DNA from: Malania oleifera
Lineage: Eukaryota; Streptophyta; Magnoliopsida; Santalales; Ximeniaceae
Reading direction: 5' to 3'
Assembly (NCBI RefSeq): GCF_029873635.1
Contig: NC_080423.1
Location: forward strand, 93,043,691-93,107,690
DNA: 64,000 nt
In this document: positions 12,501-23,862 of the stretch, one piece after another
Numbering within the stretch: position 1 is the stretch's first letter
Layout: each line of letters opens with the position of its first letter
Notes under the pieces: model-generated
What the model saw: only the letters and a program-made list of their open reading frames with translations
What the model was told of the DNA's origin: nothing
The model's database searches: none
Program-made: the position numbers and the translations under genes

Positions 12501-13189
12501 TATCATTCTGAAAATAAATCAATTATCATGTATTTCAAAATCATCATATACTGCATTATTACGTAATTTTTGAAAACATGTTTATTCATAAAATTGCCGT
12601 AACATAATAATTTTCATGAAAAATAATACTTATGCCACACAATGCTGAATTAAATCATATGTTCCATCTAAAATCGTAATTCCTGTATACCGCAGTATTT
12701 TCCCAAATATATATTTACTCAATAATATTCATATATAATACATGTTTTTCTGAAAATCAATTTGCTCATAAATAATAGTAATTTGCGTGAAAAATAATTA
12801 CTTTAGTTTATTTCCTTACCTGGCTACAGAGAAAGCCCCAAATATCCTGGTCTAACACCCGTAGAATTTTCTACTCAATACCCTGAAAATGAAAACTCCA
12901 AGTACTAAACTTCAGTATTTTCACGTGTATATCATTTCCTATAACTATCATAGGACCAAATTTGGCATAAAAAACCTTACCTCAACTCAAGGATGATTTC
13001 CAACTTGCTTTCACCAATGATCTGCTCCGGTAGATTTGGAAAGAACTTCCCTAGGAGCGTCGTGGCTGCTTCAGATCGTCGAATTGGCGGAAATTCGGCC
13101 CAAAATCGAAGAGAGAAGAGAGAGAAACCGTAGGGAGAGAGAGAAAGAGGGTGAAATTTTCCTAAATTTTTACATTTAAATTCGGGTTT

Positions 13190-13440
13190 TCGATATTTAT
13201 AGGATTGAATTTGTCGACGAGTCTTTTAATAATTTCGTCGACGAAACCCTCTCCTCGTCGACGAAATTCAGTTTGCTCAAAACTTTTCTCGGTATTTCCT
13301 CGTCGACAAATCTTGCCTTCATTGACGAGGTCCTCTTATACCCTCGTCGACGAATCCCCTGTGTTCGTCGATGAGGCCCTGGTAATTTCCCTCGGTTATT
13401 TCTTCCAAAGTGCAATGTCGTCGAAACATTCGTCGACGAA
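13190..13440 (-). promoter_or_regulatory. U3 palindrome array and TATA box of L2
   Basis: About eight copies or near-copies of TTCGTCGACGAA, a perfect 12-bp palindrome, occur at 13212-13440. Read on the minus strand they end about 10 bp before a cctataaata box (13193-13202), after which comes a GA-rich leader. The order array, TATA, polypurine leader recurs in the other LTRs, so I infer that this is the element's promoter. Some copies carry single C-to-T or G-to-A changes at the CG steps. Confidence 0.75.
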
Positions 13441-13520
13441 GTCGACTTCCTCCTTCTATTACTATTTCCATTTCCTTTCCTCTTTATTATTTAAATCCCA
13501 TTATTAATCGGGTTGTCACA

Positions 13521-13533
13521 TTCTCCTCTCCTT
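13521..13533 (-). other. Polypurine tract of E1
   Basis: The plus strand reads ttctcctctcctt, so the minus strand has aaggagaggagaa directly before the 3' LTR terminus TGTGACAACC. This is the expected plus-strand primer site for reverse transcription. Confidence 0.85.
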
Positions 13534-13905
13534 ATAAAATTTCGTCCTTGAAATTTACTATTCATATAATTCATCATCCTTTATTAGGCAAAATGGTTTA
13601 CTTATTTTGTTACTTACCCTCACTTATGGCGGAGGAATACTGTGGTTACATTTCAAGCCCTGGGAGATTACATATACCAAAAGAAAATTCCCCCAAAACT
13701 AAAATACCACTTACTAATTAAAGTATTACATGTACCTGCAAAAGAAAACTACATATTTACTTACATTTCCTAATTACATTTAAACTTCTGGGAATAGTTG
13801 CGGATATTTCAGTCTGATTTGCTCCTCAAGCTCCCAAGAAGCCTCTTCTATCCCATGATTCCTCCATAGAACTTTTACTAGAGGAATCTTCTTATTACGT
13901 AGTTC

Positions 13906-14193
13906 CTATTCCTTTCGGTCTAGAATCTGCACTGGTACTTCCTCATAGACTAGCGAATCATTGAGTTCTAACTCACTAGAGCTGATAATATGAGAAGGAT
14001 CCGAGACGTATTTCCTCAACATAGATACATGGAATACGTCGTGTGTCCTGGATAGTGTAGGTGGCAAAGCTAACCTGTAGACCACCAGCCCCACTTTTTC
14101 TAAAATCTCAATTGGACCGATGAATCTAGAGCTAAGTTTACCCTTCTTTCCAAATCTCATAACTCCTTTCAATGGAGCTATCTTCAGAAACAC
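13906..14193 (-). pseudogene. E1 pol tail: integrase C-terminus and chromodomain-like region
   Basis: The translated block has the GPF-like segment (KLSSRFIGPIEILEKVG), the family hallmark LSRTHDVFHVSMLRKY, and DPSHI. It is the C-terminal end of chromovirus integrase. A frame break separates it from the upstream fragment, which ends at 14184. Confidence 0.88.
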
Positions 14194-14840
14194 TGATCAC
14201 CAACGTCGAATTCCAAATTCTTGCGGTGATTATTGGCATAACTCTTTTGTCGGCTCTGAGCTGCACTGATTCTGTCCCTGGTGAGTCGAACTTTATCGTA
14301 TGCCTGTTGTACCAACTCTGGCCCCACAACTCGCTGCTCACCCATCTCATCCCAATACAAAGGAGATCGGCATCTTCTGCCGTATAAAGCCTCAAACGGC
14401 GCCATGCCAATACTGGATTGATAACTGTTATTATACGCGAATTCTACCAGCGACATGAACTGAGTCCAACTACCCCCAAAATCTAAGACACATGCTTGGA
14501 GCATATCTTCTAGTATCTGTATCGTCCTCTCAGTCTGCCCGTCTGACTGAGGATGAAATGTCGTGCTAAACGATAGTTGAGACCCTAAAGCTTTCTACAA
14601 GCCTTTCCAGAACCGTGACATGAAACGCGGGTCTCGATCTGACACTATGGATACTAACACCCCATAAGAACAAACTATCCCCTGGACGTAAATCTCTGCC
14701 AATCGGCTGAGGGGATAGCTGATCTTGATAGGGAGAAAATGGGCGGACTTAGTCAATCAGTCTACTATCACCCAAATCACATTCTGGCCATGTGATGTTG
14801 ATGGCAGCCCTGAAACGAAGTCCATGGAAATATGATTCCA
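14184..14840 (-). pseudogene. E1 integrase catalytic core
   Basis: The minus strand reads, in pieces, the three catalytic contexts: V-D followed by a stop then LTKSAHF, VSDRDPRF, and HPQTDGQTERT (D, D, E). These are followed by FAYNNSYQSSIGMAPFEALYGRRCRSP. At least two in-frame stops (one a likely CGA-to-TGA) interrupt it. The function in intact elements is joining element DNA to the chromosome; this copy cannot make the full enzyme. Confidence 0.88.
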
Positions 14841-14906
14841 CTTCTATTATGGGATAAATAACTGCTACAACTGACTCGCTAGCCTCTGGTGCTCAGCATT
14901 TACCTA

Positions 14907-15449
14907 CTAACACATCAAGCATTGGGCTACATACTCGACAATCTCTCTCTTCATACCAATCCACCAGTAAAACTCTCGCAGATCCCTGTACATTTTCGTA
15001 TAGCCGGGATGAATCGTATACAAAGATCTGTGAGCCTCCTCTAAAATAGTCCTCCTAATGTTAGCATTAGCAGGAACACACAGTCTGGAATGGAACCGAA
15101 AAACTCTATTATCTGAAATGCAGAATTCCTCTCCCTGACCACTCTGCACTCTGTCCATTACCCTTACCAATTTTGGATCTTCTTTCTGGGCGTCTTTAAT
15201 TCCTTCCTGCAGAGTAGGTTGTACCACTAGGCTGGCAATACATACTAGAGTATTACTCTCTATCAGTTCAATGTCGAGTCTCTCTAGATCCATCATGATC
15301 GGGCACTGGATCTCCATAGCCGTCAATGCTGATACCCTAGACTTCCTGCTCAGTGCATCAGCTACCACGTTTGCTTTCCCTAGGTGGTAACTAATAGTAC
15401 AGTTAAAATCCTTAATCAACTCTAACCATCTTCTTTGCCTCATATTCAA
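14907..15449 (-). pseudogene. E1 RNase H end and integrase zinc-binding domain
   Basis: The 180-residue open block begins at the RNase H C-terminus (RRWLELIKDF, then HLGKANVVADALSRK). It continues to the HHCC zinc-binding domain of integrase (HRSLYTIHPGYTKMYRDLREFYWW...C..C). Family relatives show the H-x4-H at HRS..IHPG. A stop precedes residue 1, so the block is a fragment of the polyprotein, not a gene. Confidence 0.9.
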
Positions 15450-15503
15450 TTCCTTCTAGATGAAGAAATACTTTAAGCTCTTGTGATCAGAGAAGATCTC
15501 ACA

Positions 15504-15988
15504 TTACTCGCTGTACAGGTAATGCCTCCAAAATTTCAATGCGTGTACCACTGTAGCCAACTCAAGATCATGGGTAAGGTAGTTCTTTTTATATTCTTTC
15601 AACTGTCTGGACGCATATGTCACCACCCTGCCATGCTGCATCAGTACACAGCCAAGTCCCTTTAAGGACGCATCACTATAGATTATATAACCCTCACCCC
15701 CAGACAGGATGATCAGTACTGGCGCTGTGACTAGCCTCTGCTTCAATTCCTGAAAACTCTGCTAAACTTTGTGTCCCACTCAAATCTGGTATTCTTTCTA
15801 GTCAGTCGCGTCAGAGGCCCTGATAAAGTTGAGAACCCCTCAACGAAATGATGATAATAACCAGCTAACCCCAAGAAATTCCTGATCTCGCGGACGTTCC
15901 TCGGTCTAGCCCAATTCACTAGCGCCTTAATCTTACTAGGATCTATAGAAATTCTGTATTTTGAGATAACATCCCCCAAAAACAACAC
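15504..15988 (-). pseudogene. E1 reverse transcriptase connection and RNase H
   Basis: Two overlapping fragments. 15743-15988 carries VNWARPRNVREIRNFLGLAGYYHHFVEGF. 15504-15746 carries [19 protein letters not shown] and [20 protein letters not shown], with the RNase H acidic residues in YSDAS and HDLEL. They are in different frames, so at least one indel separates them. Confidence 0.9.
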
Positions 15989-16092
15989 TTTCTCGAGCTA
16001 TAATTCACATTTACTGAATTTTGCATACATCTTCTTCTCCCTAAGCATCTGCAATACCTACCTCAAATGTATCTCGTGCTCTTCATAGCTCC

Positions 16093-16515
16093 TCAAATAA
16101 TGGGTACATCATCAATATAAACAACCACAAACTGATCTAAATATGGATGAAAAATCCTATTCATCAAATCCATAAATATCGCAGAAGCATTCGTCAAACC
16201 AAATGGCATAACAAGGAACTCGTAATGCCCATACCTGGTCTTGAAAGCCAACTTCGATACATCCTCTGCTCTCACCTTTACCTGATGGTAGCCTGACCTG
16301 AGATCGATCTTAGAGTATACCCATGTACCCTGGAGCTGATCGAATAAGTCATCGATACGGGGTAAAGGATACTTGTTCTTGATGGTCACTTTATTAATCT
16401 CCCTGTAGTCTATGCACATTCTCACAGACCTGTCCTTCTTCTTCACGAACAATACTGGAGCTCCCCACGGAGATACACTAGGTCGTATGAAGCCCTTATC
16501 AAGCAAATCCTGCAA
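16093..16515 (-). pseudogene. E1 reverse transcriptase core
   Basis: Clear gypsy RT motifs in order: [73 protein letters not shown]. The catalytic pair is in YIDD. The block ends in a stop directly after this motif. It copies element RNA into DNA in intact relatives. Confidence 0.93.
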
Positions 16516-17228
16516 CTAATCTTTCAATTCTACCAACTCTGTCGATGCCATTCGATACAGTGCTTTAGAAATCGGCGTTGTACCTAGAAGTAGATCAATA
16601 GGGAAATCTACCTCACGATCAGATGGCAGACCTGGTAATTCATCTAGAAACACATCTGCAAACTCCTTTACCACTGGCATACCGGTGAACTTCACTTCAT
16701 TCCCTGTTGCTTCCTTTACGAAGGCCACGAACCCCTGACAACCACTCAAGAGTAGTCGCCTCGCCTGAGCAGCTGAGACCATCTGAGCCAAGGATTGCAC
16801 TTGTGACTTGTAAATCTAAATTCTAATCTCCCTGGAGGTCTGAATATCACTTCTCTTGCACGACAGTCTATAATAGCAGAATTAGCTGCCAACCAATCCA
16901 TACCAAAGATGATGTCAAACACGTGCATATCCAGCACCACCAAATCAGTAGATAAAATTCTCCCTTGAACATCAACTAGACAACCACGGAGCATCCTATT
17001 GCATCTGACCGTTAACCCGGTCGGTGTAGCCACTACTAAACCAACATCTAATGATTGTGTTTCAACCCCACATAATTTAACATACCCCAAGGACACAAAC
17101 GAGTGTGTGGCACTAGAATAAAAAAGTGTAATAACTTTACATGAAAACATATTAACAGTAACTGTCACTATGTCGCCGGCCGCCTCAGCATCGCCCGACA
17201 CCAAGGCAAAAACCTTGGTTGGGGCCAT
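16516..17228 (-). pseudogene. E1 aspartic protease and linker to RT
   Basis: Protease-like sequence with DIIFGMDWLAAN well kept. The active-site stretch reads LFYSSATHSFVS, where relatives have the catalytic Asp in LFDSGATHSF. The Asp is replaced by Tyr and the Gly by Ser, so the protease is dead even without the later frame break near 16800. The downstream part (FADVFLDELPGLPSDREVDF) is the usual protease-RT linker. Confidence 0.9.
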
Positions 17229-17977
17229 ATTCCTCTATTAGCCTCCACGTGACACCTGGTAGCCTCCTCGAGAAGTTTTAAGAGCAAGAGCAGCACCAAT
17301 CTGAGCCTGGCAATATCTCATCACATGCCGTGGCTCCCCACATCGATAGAAAACACCTCGCCCGGCATGACACTCCCTTAGGTGCCTCTTCCCACAAGTT
17401 GGGCAAACTGGAGGTGGCTGTACACCCTGAAAACCACGATTCCCGGTATCCTTCCTCTTATCTCTATAGCAACCACCTCTCTTCCATAAACCACGTCCAA
17501 TCCCTTGCTGGGAACCAGAAGGTATGGATCTCTTCTTCTGTCTCTGCTCCTCAGCCTCCAACCGCTCTCCAATCTCTGCTATAGTGGCCCTATCAACCAG
17601 CTTTGCAAAATCCTGCAACTTCAGAATCAATACTTGCTTATATATTTCCCTCCTTAGACCTCTTTCAAACAGTCGTACCTTCTTTACTTCATTTAGAATG
17701 ATGTACGGGGTGAAGCGAGATAGCTCGATGAACCTCCCCACGTATTACTGCACTGACAGTTGTCTCTGCTTCAGATTCAGGAACTCCTCAATCTTAGCCT
17801 CCCCGGATGAGGCTGGAAAATACCTGTCGAAGAATATTTCTTTAAACTGCTCCCACATCATCTCCATAGGTACAGTCCTCTACTGCTCTAATAATCTCAA
17901 CGCCGACCACCATCTCCCAGCTTCTCCAGTCAGTTTATATGTGGCAAACAACACCCTCTGCTCCTTTAAACACTACA

Positions 17978-18112
17978 ACACTGCAAATATTTTCTTTATC
18001 TCCTACACCCAGTTTTCAACAATTGCAGGATCTGTCCCTCTTGAGAAAGCCGGAGGACTCATCTTAATAAAGAAAATATTTGCAGTGTGGGGAGGTTCAT
18101 CGAGCTACCGTG
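17978..18112. repeat. Fold-back rearrangement inside E1 gag
   Basis: A 21-bp arm, cactgcaaatattttctttat (about 17980-18000), recurs inverted as ataaagaaaatatttgcagtg (about 18070-18090). The adjoining gtggggaggttcatcgagct is the inverse of gag sequence at about 17720-17740. The segment therefore joins two inverted downstream gag pieces and replaces the expected IDQFT codons just before RMSPPAF. Confidence 0.8.
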
Positions 18113-18254
18113 GCCTGCCGATGGACCACCCTGTTCCTTTGAACTCTTAACAATTTTTGCCATAACTTGTTGTGCCTGTAACGACCCGAATAAAAATGGT
18201 ATTTAAATAATAAAGAAAGGGAAATGGAAGCCGAAAATAGAAGGAAGTAGTCGA

Positions 18255-18520
18255 ATTCGTCGACGAACGCTTTGTGTTCATCGACGACATTGAACTTTGG
18301 AAGGGATAACAGAAAGGGAATCAGCAGAGCTTCGTCGACGAATACAGGGGATTCGTTGACGAAGGCTTAGGAAAATTCATCGACGAATACAGGGATTCGT
18401 CGATGAAGAAATACCGAGAGGGGGGTTTTGAGCTGACTGAATTTCATCGACGAAATTAATGAAAGATTCGTCGACGAATGACGCGGCTCGTCGATGAAAT
18501 CCCTTATTCTATAAATATGG
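18255..18520 (+). promoter_or_regulatory. U3 palindrome array and TATA box of L3
   Basis: Nine copies or near-copies of ttcgtcgacgaa at 18255-18495, then attctataaatatggg at 18507-18522 and a CT-rich leader. It mirrors the arrays in L2, L4, L5 and L6. Its position just upstream of the TATA box suggests binding sites for a dimeric regulator, which is an inference. Confidence 0.75.
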
Positions 18521-19254
18521 GAAAATCCGGATTTTACTTAAGGATTAAGGAATTTATCCTCTCTCTCTCTCCTCTTCTGTTCTCCCTCTTTCTTTCATTG
18601 ATTTCGGGCCAAATTTACGCTGGATCGAGAATCTGAAGTCACCACGACGCTCCTGGGGAAGTTCTCTCCAAATCTGCTGGAGCAGATCGTCGGTGAAAGC
18701 TAGGTGGAAACCATTCCAAATCCAGGATAAGGCTTTTTACTCAATATTTGGATTTGTGACAGTTGAGAAAAGTGTTTACACTTAGAAATACTGAACTTTA
18801 ATACTGGAAGTTTTCATTTCCAAGGGTGTTGAATTGGGAACAATCATCGCAAAGTTGAGGTAAGACTTTTAAACCAAATTTGACTTAGTGGTAGTTATAG
18901 AAAATGTTGTACGTACGAAAATACTGAACTTTAATACTAGGAGTTTTCATTTTCAGGGTGTTGAGTTAGGAACCCTGCGGGTGCAGGGCAGTTTTATTAG
19001 GGGCTTTCTAGGAATCAGGTAAGGGGATAAACTAAACTAGTTTCATTTTGAGAAAATGCATGTATATGCATATATAGCATCTGGTTTCAGGAAAAATAAA
19101 TATATTTATACATATATGATTTATATTTGTAAAATACTGTGAAAATGATCGTATGTTGAATATGTGAAAATCCATTTGTGTGGCATGAGTAAAAATATTG
19201 TGAAATACTGTTTTTTGGGAATGTGGATGATATGAATTTTTATGATGGAAAAAC

Positions 19255-19530
19255 CAGCGTATGGGTCGAGATTTTATATGATTTGCTGGCGTACGGGCCG
19301 TGCTATGTAGATGTGATTTGCCAGTGTACGGGCCGTGCTATGATTTGCCGGCGTACGGGGTGTGCTATGTGGATGTGATTTGCCAGTGTACGGGCTGTGC
19401 TATGATTTTTCAACGTACGGGCTGTGCTATGTGATGTGATTGTCAGCATACGGGCTGTGCTATGATTTGTTGGCGTACGGGCCGAGTTATGATAAAATGT
19501 GTAATACCGGCGTATGGGCCGATGATTTTC
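19255..19530. repeat. Alternating 27/35-bp minisatellite in L3
   Basis: Units carry gcgtacgggccgtgctatg, alternately with and without an extra tagatgtg-like tail. The basic repeat is therefore a dimer of about 62 bp. It lies downstream of the TATA box, in the presumed transcribed leader. Confidence 0.85.
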
Positions 19531-20931
19531 ATGATATACGTATATGTGCAAATGATATGATTGATTTGATAATTAATGATATGAGATATTCATGTATCAC
19601 GATTTTAGTATATGTATAAAATATCATAACCTGGTTGGCTTGGTGTAGGCTAGCACTTGCACGGTACCGTTGCTATATGTCCATGGTCTTCGTGATCATG
19701 ATATTTGTGTTAATGCCACCGTACGGAGTGGTGTGAGATTGGATGGTCGATGTGGTTATTAAAGAAGTGTGCTGTGATCGCCCCTGGTGTACGGACTAGG
19801 TCTAGCAGACCCATCGGACCTACAGACTACTGTTTGACTTGACAGTGGTCGGCCAACCATTGTCAGGTCCAGCCTTCGGGTAACACAACCCAGTCATGTG
19901 GGGGTAATACATGACAACAGCCAGCTAACCTACCAGGAATGTTTTTATGTTATTATTATTATTATGATATGAGATGAGATATGCTTATGAAATGCAGTAT
20001 GTTCTGCCATGTTTTAATATACATATGTTTTCCTAAATTTGATAAACAGTACTGAATATGTTATATATGATATATGTAGAACACAGAATACTCATGTTGC
20101 CACACACTGGTATTAGTTTATTTCCCTTATTGAGAGGTGTCTCACCCCTAAATTTTATAAACTTTTCGAGGGCCCCAGATAGGAAAGCGGGAAAAGCCCC
20201 GCTGAGCTGAGTTGTTTATCTACCCTCTTTAAATGGTAAGTTTTGTAGGGACAGTAAGATTTTGTGGAAAATGTCCCTAGATATGATTTTTGGCATGTAT
20301 ATATATAAAGGAATACAGTGGTATAGTGACTCTGGTATGTTGTAATGCATGTTATGATGGGATGTACATGATTATATGCTTTCTGCTGCTTAGGTTTCTT
20401 TTGTATATATTCTGATATATCCCTGGTACCCACGGGTCCAGGTCAATGGTGACTTGATAAGATGGAATGTATGATGTTGATTTTATAAAAAAAAAAATAA
20501 GTGTGTAAATTGAGCAGGTCATCACAGTGCTACACTATGTAAAATGGCATCTGAATCACTGCTCGCAGCGCCTGAGGGTCCAGCACCCTCACTCCCACTA
20601 GCGTGGGCACTACTGCCACCAGGGTCCATCCTGAAAAAAAATAAACTTAACTCAGAACCCCATTCACTATACATATCATCCAACTCATATAATATATTCT
20701 TCTAATTAATTCATCTCCCCTGATCTTAATGCAAGGTTCAATCCTGCAACCTAGATACCCAACCCAACGATAGTTTACCATGACTTTCCTGAAATCGTCA
20801 CCTCACGAAAATCACTCAAACCACCATGGAAGTTCTGCATCTAGACTACAAAACCAGACCTCAAATACCCTTATCCTATACTCTGGTATTATCACTGCTG
20901 CACTCTAGAGTCTACAGAACCTAGTATCCTA

Positions 20932-20944
20932 GGCTCTGATACCA
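20932..20944 (-). other. Primer-binding site of E1 (tRNA-Met type)
   Basis: The plus strand reads ggctctgatacca, so the minus strand has tggtatcagagcc, complementary to the 3' end of plant initiator tRNA-Met. Three bases (20945-20947) separate it from the 5' LTR. Confidence 0.9.
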
Positions 20945-20947
20945 AAA

Positions 20948-22974
20948 TGTAACAACTTGCTTAAATCTTAATATAAAATGAAATATAATAAATAGAAAAG
21001 TCAACCCGAACCCTTGGGTAACGGGGACACTTGTCAATCATAGCGGAAACCTAAGTAGCGGTAAATATAAATCACATTCTCAAAGCCATAGAATACATAA
21101 TACCAGAGTCTACTATAATTCCATAATACTGTGTTTATATACAATCTCCAAAAATTCCTAAAATAAACCTAGTATCATACAACAAAAATCTCCTGATCCT
21201 AGTACAATGCTTACCCTTCTAGTAGGGAAGCTCAACTCACTCAGTGGCGGCCTTAACCCGCCGGTCTCTCTGGGTTTCCTGAAAATCATTTAACGTTTAG
21301 GGGTGAGGCACTTCTCAGTAAGGGAAAATAAACTAAATGCAGCTGTGTGGCAACATGAATATATAATGCAGTTATACATATACAATACATTTCATATATT
21401 TGTAAACATTCGTCATAACATACTGAATCATCATATACTTTCATATTTTTCTCGAGTAACTCATATAATTCATAAATCGTCTGTTATATATGATAATACT
21501 GAAAATATACCTAGGACGAATAGCTAGTTAATGTCATGTATTACCCCAATGACGGGTTGTGCAGTCCGAAGGCAGGACCCGACAATGGTTGACTGACTAC
21601 TGCTGAGTCAAAAATGTCTATAAGTATAATGGGCCTGCCACAACCTTGTTCGGACTACCAGGTGGACGTCTACAACTTTACACTGAAAGCCACATCGACT
21701 ATCCATCTCCTACCCCCTCGTGGGGTGGTTAGTATAAGTCTGAACATAGATATCTTATCTATATATATAGCTACGATACCGTGCTCCTGAACTAAACTAA
21801 ACTAACATCCGGATTCTGATAACATATAATACATGATATTATAGCATTTTTCATAATTCATAAATACGGCCTCGCGCCGAACATTTCATAATTACAGCCT
21901 CATACCGAACATTTCATAAATACGGCCTCATGCCGAACATTTCATAAATACGGTCTCGTGCCAAACATTTCATAAATACGGCCTCATGCCGAACATTTCA
22001 TACATATCATTCTGAAAATAAATCAATTATCATGTATTTCAAAATCATCATATATTGCATTATTACGTAATTTTTGAAAATATGTTTATTCGTAAAATTG
22101 CCATAACATAATACTTTTCATGAAAAATAATACTCATGCCACACAATGCTGAATTAAATCATACGTTCCATAAAAAATCGTAATTCCTGTACACCGCAGT
22201 ATTTTCCAAAATATACATTTACTTAATAATATTCATATATAATACATGTTTTTCTGAAAATGAATTTGCTTATAAATAATAGTAATTTGCGTGAAAAATA
22301 ACTGTTTTAGTTTATTCCCTTACTTGGCTACTGAGAAAGCCCCCAAAATATCCTAGTTTAACACTCGTAGGATTTCCTGCTCAATACGCTGAAAATGAAA
22401 ACTCAAAGTATTAAACTTCAGTATTTTTACGTGTATATCATTTCCTATAACTACCGTATGACCAAATTCGGCATAAAAAGCCTTCAACTCAGGGATGATT
22501 TCCAACTTACTTTCACCAACGATCCGCTCTGAAAGATTTAGAAAGAACTTCTCCAAGAGCGTCGTGGTCACTTCAGATCGTCGAACCGGCGAAAATCCAA
22601 CCCAAAATCGAAGGGAGAAGAGAGAGAAACTATAAGGAGAGAGAGAGGATGAAATTTTCCTACATTTAAATCCGGGTTTTCGATATTTATAGGATTGAAT
22701 TCGTTGAGGAGCCACATCATCTCATTGATGAGTCTTTTAGTAATTTCGTCGATGAAACCCACTCCTCGTCGATGAAATTCAGTCTGCTCAAAACCTTTCT
22801 TGGTATTTCCTCGTGGACGAATCCCCTGTGTTCGTCGATAAGGCCCTGGTAATTTCCCTCGATTATTTCTTTCAAAGTGCAATGTCGTCGACGAAGTCGA
22901 CTTCCTCCTTCTATTATTGTTTTCATTTCCTTTCCTCTTTATTATTTAAATCCCATTATTAATCGATTGTCACA
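20948..22974 (-). repeat. 5' LTR of E1 (L4)
   Basis: 2027 bp, TGTAACAACT...GATTGTCACA on the plus strand, partner of 11475-13520. Compared with the partner it lacks about 45 bp within the palindrome array (22800-22850) and a further short palindrome-containing piece near 22885. This fits deletion between repeat units. Confidence 0.95.
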
Positions 22975-23862
22975 CATTTATGTACACAACCAGACATTAT
23001 TCACAACCAAGCAGTATTCACAATTAAACAGTATTTACAACCCGCTAATTATGAAAGGTTATTCTCATGCCACATAGTTTTTTCCCAAATCTGATTTATG
23101 ATAAAAAAACATTATTTCCAAATGCCTAAACCGTTCGAAAAATCATACTATAAATATATGATTCAAATACTCGAAATTATCCGGTTTGACTTATCAAAAA
23201 ACTGGTATAATTTTATTCCCCTTATTTGATCCTTGAAGCTTTGTCTAAATGAACAGAAAAAAGAACCCTATGATCCACAAATCCTAACTTAATCAGTTCG
23301 ACCCCCAAAATATTTATTATTTAACATTTCCTAGGTCCATACAAATCAAATAGCTAATAATTCTTAAAAATAACTCTCTTACTTTAGTTTTGGGATGGTG
23401 CCCAAGAACTCTAAATCAAGATTCAGCTCTGATTATCTTGGAGAGAATCACCCTAGGAACCTCGTATTGGTTTCCAATCGTTGAATCGAGCTGAATCCGG
23501 ACTAGAATCGAAGAGAGAAGGTGGGAGGGCCGAAACCCTAGAGAGAGAGTGAAGAGAGGAATTTTTTTTTTCACAGATAAAAATGATCCAAGGCCTATTT
23601 ATAAGCTGTCGTTCATCGACGAGTCTAAAAAGTTTGGCAACGAACCAAAGAAGAACACTTATCGATGTGAACATCTGGTTCGTTGACGAATCATTTAAAA
23701 ACCTAAATTTTCCCTGCTCTCGGGATCTCCTTGTCGACGGGCACAGGGCACTCGTCGACGAGGCCCTATTGTGCTACCCCCCAAATTTTGTTTCTTTCTC
23801 TTTATTTATTTCTTCATTTTATTTTATTTATTTTTCTTTTATTCTGGGTTCGGGTTATTACA
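22975..23862 (-). repeat. G2 LTR copy 1, right part
   Basis: Continues the G2 LTR after the E1 target repeat. Contains cgtcgacga palindromes at 23610-23765, ctatttata (TATA on the minus strand) near 23594-23602, and ends ...cgggttattaca at 23862. The next bases, ttatctcccctt, are the polypurine tract on the minus strand. Confidence 0.85.

Larger units (their letters stand above)
11475..13520 (-). repeat. 3' LTR of E1 (L2)
   Basis: 2046 bp, TGTAACGACC...GGTTGTCACA on the plus strand. Features from its own start, read on the minus strand: palindrome array (13440-13205), TATA (tatttata at 13194-13201), GA-rich leader (13150-13120), 28-bp minisatellite (12500-12380), conserved block (12122-12058), hairpin block (near 11826-11848). 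It is closely similar to the 20948-22974 LTR but with scattered, mostly C/T and G/A, differences. Confidence 0.95.
18177..20526 (+). mobile_element. Solo LTR L3 (Tekay-type, plus orientation) inside E1 gag
   Basis: Runs TGTAACGACCCG...GGTCATCACA (2350 bp). Flanking five-mers gtgcc (18172-18176) and gtgct (20527-20531) match at 4 of 5. Architecture: palindrome array 18255-18495, TATA (tataaatatg near 18510), CT-rich leader 18555-18600, minisatellite 19255-19530, conserved block 19845-19916, hairpin block 20131-20153. Gag codons resume on each side, so it is an insertion followed by LTR-LTR recombination. Confidence 0.92.
17238..20629 (-). pseudogene. E1 gag, interrupted by solo LTR L3
   Basis: Gag starts at the ATG at 20629-20627 (MDPGGSSAH...). 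It is split after about 36 codons by L3 (18177-20526) and resumes with QQVMAKIV. It then has a rearranged stretch (18068-18112), the capsid-like core, RFIELSRFTPYI, and a zinc-knuckle region near 17290-17370. The knuckle reads FYRCGEPRHVMRYC, so the first Cys is lost. A CAA-to-TAA type stop lies at about 17744, before GRFIELSRF. In intact elements gag forms the particle that packages RNA. Confidence 0.88.
11475..22974 (-). mobile_element. E1: Ty3/gypsy Tekay-like chromovirus, complete but decayed
   Basis: The 11,500-bp element is flanked by the direct repeat catttA (11469-11474 and 22975-22980). The unit-2 homologue contains this site once and uninterrupted (within acacatttatgtacacaac near 32696), which proves the insertion. 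Order on the minus strand: 5' LTR (22974-20948), tRNA-Met-type primer-binding site (20944-20932), gag from 20629, protease, reverse transcriptase, RNase H, integrase and a C-terminal chromodomain-like tail ending near 13906, polypurine tract (13533-13521), 3' LTR (13520-11475). Long LTRs and the HDVFHVSMLRKY tail fit the Tekay/Del clade (established for that clade; assigned here by eye). Many stops and frameshifts make it non-coding today. Confidence 0.95.

Noticed and set aside
13197-13507. Overlapping frames on both strands rich in SSTKSS and VDE-like repeats (also 22568-22926, 23583-23885, 18241-18500)
   Set aside because: Caused by the palindromic cgtcgacgaa arrays, which read open on both strands.
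17524-18150. 208-residue plus-strand frame, longest in the window
   Set aside because: Antisense to E1 gag on the minus strand, where clear gag motifs lie; it has no recognisable domain.
20932-20944. tRNA-Met gene fragment (similar at 35298, 38994, 47644)
   Set aside because: Only the 3'-complementary 11-13 bases are present next to an LTR; these are primer-binding sites.
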